Source: Hellea sp. (GTDB lineage Bacteria > Pseudomonadota > Alphaproteobacteria > Caulobacterales > Maricaulaceae). From it: a stretch of DNA of 12,516 nt. The stretch lies in NCBI GenBank assembly GCA_020628635.1, contig JAHDEU010000026.1, positions 1-12,516 of the forward strand, in the 5' to 3' direction. The notes below the pieces were generated by a model. It saw nothing but the letters and a program-made list of their open reading frames with translations. It searched no databases and was not told the origin of the DNA. The stretch's first letter is position 1; every line of letters begins with the position of its first letter. Below are positions 6,673 through 12,516 of the stretch, one piece after another. The position numbers and the translations under genes are program-made.

Positions 6673-6732
6673 AGTGTGGCGGCAGAGCCACGCAAACCCG
6701 CATTCTCCATCGAAAGTGTGGCAAATTCGCCA
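6673..6732. promoter_or_regulatory. Pair of matching inverted repeats, candidate operators
   Basis: AGTGTGGC-N6-GCCA occurs twice, at 6673-6690 and 6715-6732. Each copy is an inverted repeat around a 6-bp spacer (GGCAGA in the first, AAATTC in the second). The copies are exactly 42 bp apart, about four helical turns, so a regulator could bind both on the same DNA face. The second copy ends 6 bp before the candidate -35 element, a position typical of an activator. An extra dyad, TGACAGCGCTGACA, lies at 6660-6673. The regulator is not identified. Confidence 0.5.
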
Positions 6733-6738
6733 AGTCGC

Positions 6739-6766
6739 GTGACAAGCCCGAAAGCCTCGTTATACG
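6739..6766 (+). promoter_or_regulatory. Candidate housekeeping promoter of the TonB receptor gene
   Basis: GTGACA (6739-6744) is five of six to the -35 consensus. TATACG (6761-6766) follows with a 16-nt spacer as the -10. Read against the Caulobacter form, GTGACAA plus 13 nt plus GTTATACG also fits in spacing. The transcript would start near 6773 and leave a leader of about 85 nt. The intergenic region 6616-6859 contains no gene. Confidence 0.5.
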
Positions 6767-6777
6767 AATCGTGATGA

Positions 6778-6850
6778 GGGTGAACACACCCCATGCATTT
6801 GTGAGCGATGTTCCGTTCACGGGTCAAATGAACGAAAAACGTTCGGGGAG
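6778..6850 (+). promoter_or_regulatory. Structured leader and ribosome binding site of the TonB receptor gene
   Basis: A hairpin GGGTG-AACA-CACCC lies at 6778-6791. Further down, three segments compete: CGTTCA (6814-6819), TGAACG (6829-6834) and CGTTC (6840-6844). The middle one can pair with either the first (6 bp, 9-nt loop) or the last (GAACG/CGTTC, A5 loop). The last segment touches the Shine-Dalgarno GGGGAG (6845-6850), which is 9 nt before the ATG. The pairings are seen; a switching role is inferred. Confidence 0.45.
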
Positions 6851-6859
6851 AAAAAATCG

Positions 6860-9493
6860 ATGACAACACGCAGCCGTATTGCAGCCGGACTTCTGGCGTC
6901 CACCATGCTGGCCAGCCCAGCATTCGCGCAGGACTCCGATGTCCCCGGCGCAAACCTCTACGAGGAAGATGTCATCATCGTTCAGGCGACGCGTCGTTCC
7001 GAAAATGTGCAGGATGTTCCCATCGCCGTGACCGTCGTCACGCCCGAAGCGCTGGAGCGCCAGGGTGTCGTCAACATCAAGGACCTGTCATCCGTTGCAT
7101 CCGGCTTCAACCTCCAGTCCTCGCAGACCGAGACGCAGGGCACGTCGATCCGCATTCGCGGCGTCGGCACGACCGGCAACAATATCGGCCTGGAAAGTGC
7201 CGTCGGCGTGTTCATTGACGGCGTCTACCAGTCCCGTCCGGGCATCGCGCTGGGTGAGCTGGTCGACATCGAGGCCATCGAGATGCTGCGCGGCCCGCAA
7301 GGCACGCTGTTCGGCCGCAACGTCACCGCCGGTGCCCTGAACGTGCGGACCCGCAAGCCGGAATTCACCGACTTCAACGGCTTCGCAAACTTCACCTATG
7401 GCAATTACGACCTGATCAACGTCCAGGGCGGCGTGAACATCCCGGTCTCCGACACGCTGGCCCTTCGCGCGACGGGTTCGATCCGCGACCGCGACGGCTT
7501 CATGGAATCGTCCATCGTGCCCGGCCTGGAAAGCCAGAACCGCGACCGCTTCATGCTGCGCGGCCAAGCCCTTTGGGAGCCCACGGACAATACATCGCTG
7601 CGCCTGATCGCGGACTTCCAGGACGCGGACGAGCTCTGCTGCGCGGCCGTGACGCTGTCGACTTCGCCCAATCTGTCGGACGCCACGCGCGACCGGATCT
7701 TCCCCAATGTCGGGTTCGACCAGATCGATGACCGCATCTTCAATGACCAGATCTTCGAGAACTCGTCCGAGACGACGGCCTTCTCGGCTGAGTTGAACCA
7801 TGATTTCGGAGCCGTCAGCGCCACGCTGATCGGCAGCTATTCCGACTTCAAATCGGCGTCGACCCAGCAGGACTTCAATGGCGGCATCCAGTACACAGTG
7901 GGTGGCGACACGATCTCCAATGTCGAGGACCGCGCGGTTCGCGACGACATCAAGACCTACACGGCGGAACTGCGCTTCCAAGGCGAAGCGTTCGACGACC
8001 GCCTCGACTGGCTGGTCGGCGGCTTCTACGCCAATGAGAGCATCCTTGAAAACTTCACTCTCGGACTCGGCCCCGAATATTCGGCGCTGGTCGGCGAAGC
8101 GAATTTCGGCGGCGCACTCGGCCCCGGCCTCGGCTCGCAGTTCCTGTCGCTCTATGCCGGTGCAGGCCGCTTCATCCAGGAACTGGGTGCGGGCAATCCG
8201 ACGCCGACTTTCGCCCCACTCTCGGCCGACGGCCTCTACGCGCTGAACATCTTCGAGCAGGACGCGGAGAGCTTCTCCATCTTCACGCACAACGTCTTCG
8301 CCGTGACCGACACGGTCAACCTGACGCTGGGTGGCCGCTATGTCGATGACAGCAAGGACGGCTCCTTTGACCAGACGACGACGGTCGGCGACAGCTGTCT
8401 TGCCGCCGCGACCTTCCTCGGCACGGCAGCCGCTGCCGGTGCAGGCGACCCGGCGGCGCAAGGCGCCATCGGCGCGCTGACGGCGGCAATCGGCCCGCAG
8501 ACGGTCGGCCTGCTGACCAACCCGGCGCTGATCGGCGGCGGTGGTTTCCTGAACTGCTTCCCCTTCTCCTCGCCTGCCATCGGCAATGGCGTGCCGGAAG
8601 CGTTCGGCGCATTTGGCTTCCTGCCGGAGCTCTATGACGACAACTTCAGCGATGAGGAGTTCATCTACACAGCCAAGCTGGGCTGGGAGCCGACGTCCGA
8701 CCTGCTGCTGTTCGCCAGCCTGTCGCATGGCTACAAGGCCGGCGGCTTCAACCTCGATGCGTCGGCGGGCGCTGGCGGTGCGGACCCCCGGTTCAACTCC
8801 GAGGAAATCGACTCCTACGAAATCGGTTTCAAGAGCACGATTGCCGATGGTCGCCTGCGCTTCAACATGACCGGTTTCTACCAGACCATGGATGACTTCC
8901 AGGTGCTGGAGTTCACCGGCACGCGCTTCCAGACCTTCAACGTGCAGGATGTCTCGTCCAAGGGTTTCGAGGCGGAGCTGAACGGTCGCTTGGCGGATAA
9001 CTTCTTCATCAATGCCGGTCTGACCTATGCTGACGCGGCTTATGGCGACGATTGCGACATAGAGTTCCGCGGCACGGCGACCAATCCGGCGCTCGGCCTT
9101 TGCGGCGACTCGCTGACCAATGCGCCGAAAGTCTCCACCGTGCTGGGCGGGACCTATGACGGTCCCTTGTTCGATAGCAATTGGGGTTTCCTCGCCAACG
9201 TCAACCTGGCAACGCAATCGAGCCGCCGCACTTCGACACGGCCGCAGGTCGTGTCCGGCGGCGTAAGTGTCGGCGAGACTCCGTTTGACGACCAGAACGC
9301 CTCGACCAAGGTCAATGCACGGATCGGCTTCACCCTGCCGAGCGAAGCGGCGACCATCGAGTTCTGGGGCACGAACCTCACCGATGTGACGACACGCGGC
9401 ATCACCTTCAACACGCCGCTTCAAGCAGCGTCGCGGTCGGCCTTCCTCGACGCACCGCGCCAGTATGGCGCGACGCTCCGGACCCGGTTCTAG
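6860..9493 (+). CDS. TonB-dependent outer-membrane receptor
   Basis: This 877-residue receptor imports a substrate across the outer membrane using TonB/ExbBD energy. A signal peptide ends at AFA (residue 23) before QDSD. The TonB-box-like stretch EEDVIIVQATR (35-45) is followed by the plug domain to about 165, including IRIRGVGTTG (97-106), VGVFIDGVYQSR (115-126) and IEMLRGPQGTLFGRN (140-154). After the plug the usual NTTGGAI stretch is replaced by NVTAGALNVRTRKP. The rest is a 22-strand-type barrel ending in RQYGATLRTRF with the terminal Phe needed for outer-membrane insertion. Cys260/261, 513/566 and 732/748 suggest disulfides in outer loops; 513-566 bounds an Ala/Gly-rich insertion. The substrate is unknown. 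No FecI/FecR-type signalling domain precedes the plug. The gene is monocistronic, bounded by its own promoter region and a terminator. Confidence 0.93.
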   Translation: MTTRSRIAAGLLASTMLASPAFAQDSDVPGANLYEEDVIIVQATRRSENVQDVPIAVTVVTPEALERQGVVNIKDLSSVASGFNLQSSQTETQGTSIRIRGVGTTGNNIGLESAVGVFIDGVYQSRPGIALGELVDIEAIEMLRGPQGTLFGRNVTAGALNVRTRKPEFTDFNGFANFTYGNYDLINVQGGVNIPVSDTLALRATGSIRDRDGFMESSIVPGLESQNRDRFMLRGQALWEPTDNTSLRLIADFQDADELCCAAVTLSTSPNLSDATRDRIFPNVGFDQIDDRIFNDQIFENSSETTAFSAELNHDFGAVSATLIGSYSDFKSASTQQDFNGGIQYTVGGDTISNVEDRAVRDDIKTYTAELRFQGEAFDDRLDWLVGGFYANESILENFTLGLGPEYSALVGEANFGGALGPGLGSQFLSLYAGAGRFIQELGAGNPTPTFAPLSADGLYALNIFEQDAESFSIFTHNVFAVTDTVNLTLGGRYVDDSKDGSFDQTTTVGDSCLAAATFLGTAAAAGAGDPAAQGAIGALTAAIGPQTVGLLTNPALIGGGGFLNCFPFSSPAIGNGVPEAFGAFGFLPELYDDNFSDEEFIYTAKLGWEPTSDLLLFASLSHGYKAGGFNLDASAGAGGADPRFNSEEIDSYEIGFKSTIADGRLRFNMTGFYQTMDDFQVLEFTGTRFQTFNVQDVSSKGFEAELNGRLADNFFINAGLTYADAAYGDDCDIEFRGTATNPALGLCGDSLTNAPKVSTVLGGTYDGPLFDSNWGFLANVNLATQSSRRTSTRPQVVSGGVSVGETPFDDQNASTKVNARIGFTLPSEAATIEFWGTNLTDVTTRGITFNTPLQAASRSAFLDAPRQYGATLRTRF

Positions 9494-9514
9494 CCGGATC
9501 GCCAATATCGCATA

Positions 9515-9554
9515 GGGGGCCGCAACCATTCAGGTTTGCGGCCCTTTTGCTTTT
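9515..9554 (+). terminator. Intrinsic terminator of the TonB receptor gene
   Basis: GGGCCGCAA (9517-9525) pairs perfectly with TTGCGGCCC (9536-9544). The loop region can add a CC/GG pair past a bulged T. TTTTGCTTTT follows at 9545-9554. The element starts about 20 nt after the receptor stop and separates the receptor gene from the ALDH/GMC pair. Confidence 0.88.
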
Positions 9555-9586
9555 CAGATAGCCATACTGACAAATCACATAACATC

Positions 9587-9592
9587 GGGGAG
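9587..9592 (+). promoter_or_regulatory. Ribosome binding site deciding the ALDH start
   Basis: GGGGAG at 9587-9592 lies 6 nt before the ATG at 9599. The open frame extends upstream to 9536, inside the terminator stem, so this site fixes the start. The ALDH gene needs its own promoter in the roughly 45 nt after the terminator, or readthrough; no convincing promoter was found there. Confidence 0.8.
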
Positions 9593-9598
9593 ACCACC

Positions 9599-11086
9599 AT
9601 GGTCCGCATCAATCCAGACAAAGTCGAGACAACCGGCCCGAGCGCCGCTGACATGCAGGCCGCGCTCGAGGTCCAGCGCAAGGCCTTCAAGGCCAATCCC
9701 TATCCCGCCTGGGAAGTCCGCAAGGCGCGGCTGACCAAGCTGCGCGACGTGATCATGGCCAATGAGGACGCGATCAAGCAGGCCATTTCGGACGACTTCG
9801 GCAGCCGCGCAGGATTCGAGACCGACTTCGCGGATATCGTGTCCTGCTACAACGAGATCAAAGACTATCTCGACCATGGCGAGAAGTGGATGCGCCCGCG
9901 CAAGGTCTCCATCGCGCTGGCCAACAAGCCGGGCCGCGGGGAGATCATCCCGCAGCCGCTGGGCGTGGTCGGCATCATCGTGCCGTGGAACTATCCGCTC
10001 TTCCTTGCCGTCTCGCCCATGATCGGCGCGATCGGCGCGGGCAATAGCTGCATGATCAAGATGAGCGAGTACACGCCCATCTTCTCCGCCCTGTTCAAGA
10101 AGATGATGGACGAGACCTTCACGCCCGAGGAAGTCTATGTCGCGACCGGAGGCGTGGAGGTCGCGCAGGCCTTCTCCGCCCTGGCCTTCGACCACCTGCT
10201 CTTCACCGGCTCCACCTCGGTCGCCAAGCACATCATGCGCGCGGCCAGCGAGAACCTCGTGCCCGTCACGCTGGAGCTGGGCGGCAAGTCGCCGGTCATG
10301 GTGCAGGACGATGTCGCGCTGGAGGAGATCGCGCCGCGCATCGCGCTGGGCAAGATGATGAATGCGGGACAGACCTGCATCGCGCCCGACTATGTGCTGA
10401 TGCCGTCCGCCAAGGTCGATGCCTTCTCCGAGGCCATGATCAGCCAGGCGGAGAGCATGTATCCGACCTTCGCCGGCAATGACGACTACACGTCGATCAT
10501 CGCAGACAGCCACTATGCGCGGTTGCAGGACCTGCTGGACGATGCCGAGGAAAAAGGCGCGACCATCCGTGTGGCGGGCGATGACGACAAGCAACAGCTG
10601 GCGCAGGAGCGCCGCATCCCTCTGACCGTCGTCACCAATGTGAAGCCCGAGATGCGCATCATGCAGGAGGAGATTTTCGGGCCGCTCCTGCCCGTGGTGG
10701 CATCCGACACGCTCGACGACCAGATAGACTATGTCCAGGATCACGCCCGCCCGCTGGCGCTCTATCTCTTCACCCATGACGACGGCGCGCAGAAGCGTGT
10801 CCTGTATGAGACCCATGCGGGCGGCGTCACGACCAACGACACGATGTGGCACATTGCGCAGTCCGAGCTGCCCTTCGGCGGCGTGGGCCCATCCGGCATG
10901 GGCGCCTATCAGGGCGAGAAGGGGTTTGAGACATTCTCCCACATGAAGAGCGTCTTCCACCCCGGGACCAAGGGCATCCTCGCCAATATGAAGGCCAAGA
11001 TGATGGCACCCCTGCTCGCGCCCTATGACGAGAAGTCCGAAAAGCTGCTCGCCATGGCCAAGAAACAGGCGGGCGCGGCGCAATAA
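9599..11086 (+). CDS. NAD(P)-dependent aldehyde dehydrogenase, coniferyl-aldehyde-dehydrogenase-like
   Basis: This 495-residue ALDH-superfamily enzyme oxidises an aldehyde to the acid. Conserved residues are Asn131 in IVPWNYPLF (127-135), Lys154 in MIKMSE for cofactor binding, FTGST (202-206), general base Glu226 in LELGGKSP, nucleophile Cys260 in NAGQTC, and Glu358 in EEIFGP. PWNYPLFLAVSP and the GQTCIAPDYVL active site resemble the coniferyl aldehyde dehydrogenase (CalB) branch, which also takes other aromatic and medium-chain aldehydes. The true substrate cannot be read from sequence. The C-terminal tail (about 460-495) is Lys- and Ala-rich and slightly longer than average. Its stop (TAA) overlaps the GMC start (TAATG), so the two are co-translated and probably act in sequence, with the GMC enzyme supplying the aldehyde. 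Confidence 0.92.
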   Translation: MVRINPDKVETTGPSAADMQAALEVQRKAFKANPYPAWEVRKARLTKLRDVIMANEDAIKQAISDDFGSRAGFETDFADIVSCYNEIKDYLDHGEKWMRPRKVSIALANKPGRGEIIPQPLGVVGIIVPWNYPLFLAVSPMIGAIGAGNSCMIKMSEYTPIFSALFKKMMDETFTPEEVYVATGGVEVAQAFSALAFDHLLFTGSTSVAKHIMRAASENLVPVTLELGGKSPVMVQDDVALEEIAPRIALGKMMNAGQTCIAPDYVLMPSAKVDAFSEAMISQAESMYPTFAGNDDYTSIIADSHYARLQDLLDDAEEKGATIRVAGDDDKQQLAQERRIPLTVVTNVKPEMRIMQEEIFGPLLPVVASDTLDDQIDYVQDHARPLALYLFTHDDGAQKRVLYETHAGGVTTNDTMWHIAQSELPFGGVGPSGMGAYQGEKGFETFSHMKSVFHPGTKGILANMKAKMMAPLLAPYDEKSEKLLAMAKKQAGAAQ

Positions 11087-12516
11087 TGGCCGAGCGCGCC
11101 TATGACTACATCATCGTCGGCGCGGGCAGCGCCGGCGCGACCATCGCCAATCGCCTGTCCGCGGACCCCGACGTGTCCGTTCTGCTGCTCGAAGCGGGCG
11201 GCACGCACAAGCACTGGTCCGTGCGCATCCCCGGCGCGGCGGTGGCGAACATCGTGCTCAAGGCGCGCAACTGGGCCTTCGAGACCACGCCGCAGGATGA
11301 GCTCGGCGGGCGCAAAGGCTACCAGCCGCGCGGCAAGATGCTGGGCGGCAGCTCCGGTGCCAATGCGATGATCTATATTCGCGGCACGCGGTACGATTAC
11401 GACAACTGGGCCGCCATGGGCGCGGATGGCTGGTCCTATGACGAGGTGCTGCCCTATTTCCGCAAGAGCGAGCACCGCGAGGCGGGCGCGAACGACTATC
11501 ACGGCGAGGGCGGCGAACTGAACGTCGCGCCGATCAACAGCCCGGCGGAGATCAACGACGTCTTCATCGAAGCGGCAAAGCAGCTCCAGCTCCCCATCAC
11601 GGACGACTTCAACGGCGAGAGCCAGGAAGGCGTCGGCATGTATGAGGTCACGCAAAAGGACGGCGAGCGCTGGAGCACGGCCCGCGCCTTTCTCGACCCC
11701 GTCATGGACCGCCCCAACCTGACCGTTGTCGAGCACGCCCTGACCGAAAAGATACTGGTCGAGGACGGCCGCGCCACGGGTGTGCGCTACCGCGTGACCA
11801 AGGGCGCGAAAGCCACCCATGAGGTCAGCGCCGACCGCGAGGTGATCGTGTCGGCCGGAGCCTTCGGCTCGCCGCAACTGCTTCTGCTGTCCGGCATCGG
11901 CGCATCGGCCGACCTCGCCCCGCACGGCATCGAACAGGTCGCCAAGCTCCCCGGCGTGGGCGAGAACCTGCAGGACCACATCGACGTCACGCTCTGCTAC
12001 AAATCCAAGATGCGCGACCTGCTCGGCGTGTCCATCCCCGGAGCCTTTCGGCAGATCGGCGAGATGTTCCGCTATAAGCGCGAGCGCAAGGGCCTCTGGA
12101 CCACCAACTATGCGGAGAGCGGAGGCTTTCTCTACACCGATCGCTCGGAGCCCTCGCCCGACATCCAGCTGCACATGGTTCGCGCCATCGTGGACGACCA
12201 TGGCCGCAAGCAGCATCTGGGTCATGGCTATTCCGTCCATGTCTGCGTGCTGCGGCCCAAGTCCAAGGGCACGGTGAAGCTCGCCAGCGCGGACCCGGCG
12301 GACGCGCCCGCCATCGACCCGCGCTACCTCTCTGACCCGCGCGACATGAACACGCTGGTCCGCGGCGTCCGCCTGCTGCAGCGCATATTGCGCGCGCCCG
12401 CCTTCGACGAGGCCAACCAGAAGGCGCTCTACGCGGCCGACAGCGACGACGAGGCCGAGATCATCGCCGACATCCGCGCCCGCGCCGACACGGTCTATCA
12501 CCCCGTCGGCACCTGC
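11086..12516 (+). CDS. GMC-family FAD alcohol dehydrogenase (choline dehydrogenase/AlkJ-like), partial
   Basis: The window holds the first 477 codons of a GMC oxidoreductase, open at the right edge; about 50-80 C-terminal residues are missing compared with typical members. It oxidises an alcohol to an aldehyde with FAD. The FAD-binding loop is GAGSAG (12-17), with Glu36 in LLLEAGG. GMC signature 1 is PRGKMLGGSSGANAM (81-95) with YIRGTRYDYDNW after it, and signature 2 is SAGAFGSPQLLLLSGIG (256-272). GVGENLQDH lies at 290-298. The last visible residues, YHPVGTC, contain the catalytic His472; the partner Asn/His lies outside the window. AlkJ-type alkanol and choline dehydrogenases are the nearest look-alikes. 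No BetB- or BetI-like gene is visible, so a choline role is less likely. The ATG shares one base with the ALDH stop. Confidence 0.92.
   Translation, partial: MAERAYDYIIVGAGSAGATIANRLSADPDVSVLLLEAGGTHKHWSVRIPGAAVANIVLKARNWAFETTPQDELGGRKGYQPRGKMLGGSSGANAMIYIRGTRYDYDNWAAMGADGWSYDEVLPYFRKSEHREAGANDYHGEGGELNVAPINSPAEINDVFIEAAKQLQLPITDDFNGESQEGVGMYEVTQKDGERWSTARAFLDPVMDRPNLTVVEHALTEKILVEDGRATGVRYRVTKGAKATHEVSADREVIVSAGAFGSPQLLLLSGIGASADLAPHGIEQVAKLPGVGENLQDHIDVTLCYKSKMRDLLGVSIPGAFRQIGEMFRYKRERKGLWTTNYAESGGFLYTDRSEPSPDIQLHMVRAIVDDHGRKQHLGHGYSVHVCVLRPKSKGTVKLASADPADAPAIDPRYLSDPRDMNTLVRGVRLLQRILRAPAFDEANQKALYAADSDDEAEIIADIRARADTVYHPVGTC

Noticed and set aside
7088..9529. An 813-codon open frame on the strand opposite the TonB receptor
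   Set aside because: It mirrors the receptor gene in a GC-rich genome, has no family-like motifs or signal, and is explained by G/C-rich third codon positions.
9555..9598. Promoter for the ALDH/GMC pair, with CTGACA and ATAACAT elements
   Set aside because: The elements are too close together to form a -35/-10 pair, so no promoter is called.
9575..12501. Two long open frames (9575-11083 and 11023-12501, minus strand) opposite the ALDH and GMC genes
   Set aside because: The plus-strand products have complete catalytic motifs; the antisense frames have none and no ribosome binding site was seen.

Overview
This window is a GC-rich chromosomal segment from an alphaproteobacterium. Within that class the gene content and promoter-like sequences fit the Caulobacterales/Maricaulales side best, but the genus cannot be read from the sequence. 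The evidence is an LDH-like malate dehydrogenase of the alphaproteobacterial kind, strong G/C preference at third codon positions, an extensin-like family protein, and a large TonB-dependent receptor with a GGGGAG ribosome binding site. No tRNA, rRNA, CRISPR array, insertion sequence, phage gene or att site was seen.

Layout. Positions 92-1060 (minus) encode malate dehydrogenase. A 185-bp divergent spacer (1061-1245), rich in TTGCGC words and carrying a long interrupted inverted repeat, separates it from a tight five-gene plus-strand run at 1246-4544. That run encodes a DUF350/YjfL-type membrane protein, a membrane-anchored trypsin-like protease, an extensin-C (M15-like) exported protein, a membrane-anchored protein with a TerB-like helical domain, and a class I SAM-dependent methyltransferase. 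All junctions are overlaps or gaps of at most 18 nt, so this looks like one operon. Four of the five products are membrane or exported proteins, which suggests a role at the cell envelope. Its joint function is unknown and it is the best candidate here for an undescribed system.

The operon meets a minus-strand ZitB/CzcD-like zinc exporter gene (4541-5431) tail to tail, and both genes stop inside one CTAG. A divergent GNAT-fold gene of the CelD/BcsL type (5500-6615) follows and may be leaderless.

A 244-bp regulatory region (6616-6859) contains a pair of matching inverted repeats 42 bp apart, a plausible housekeeping promoter, and a leader that can fold in alternative ways. It precedes an 877-residue TonB-dependent receptor (6860-9493), which ends at a clear intrinsic terminator. 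Next comes a two-gene operon: a coniferyl-aldehyde-dehydrogenase-like ALDH (9599-11086) and a GMC-family alcohol dehydrogenase (from 11086, running off the window). Together these suggest uptake of an outer-membrane-impermeable substrate plus sequential oxidation of alcohol to aldehyde to acid. The substrate is not identifiable from sequence.
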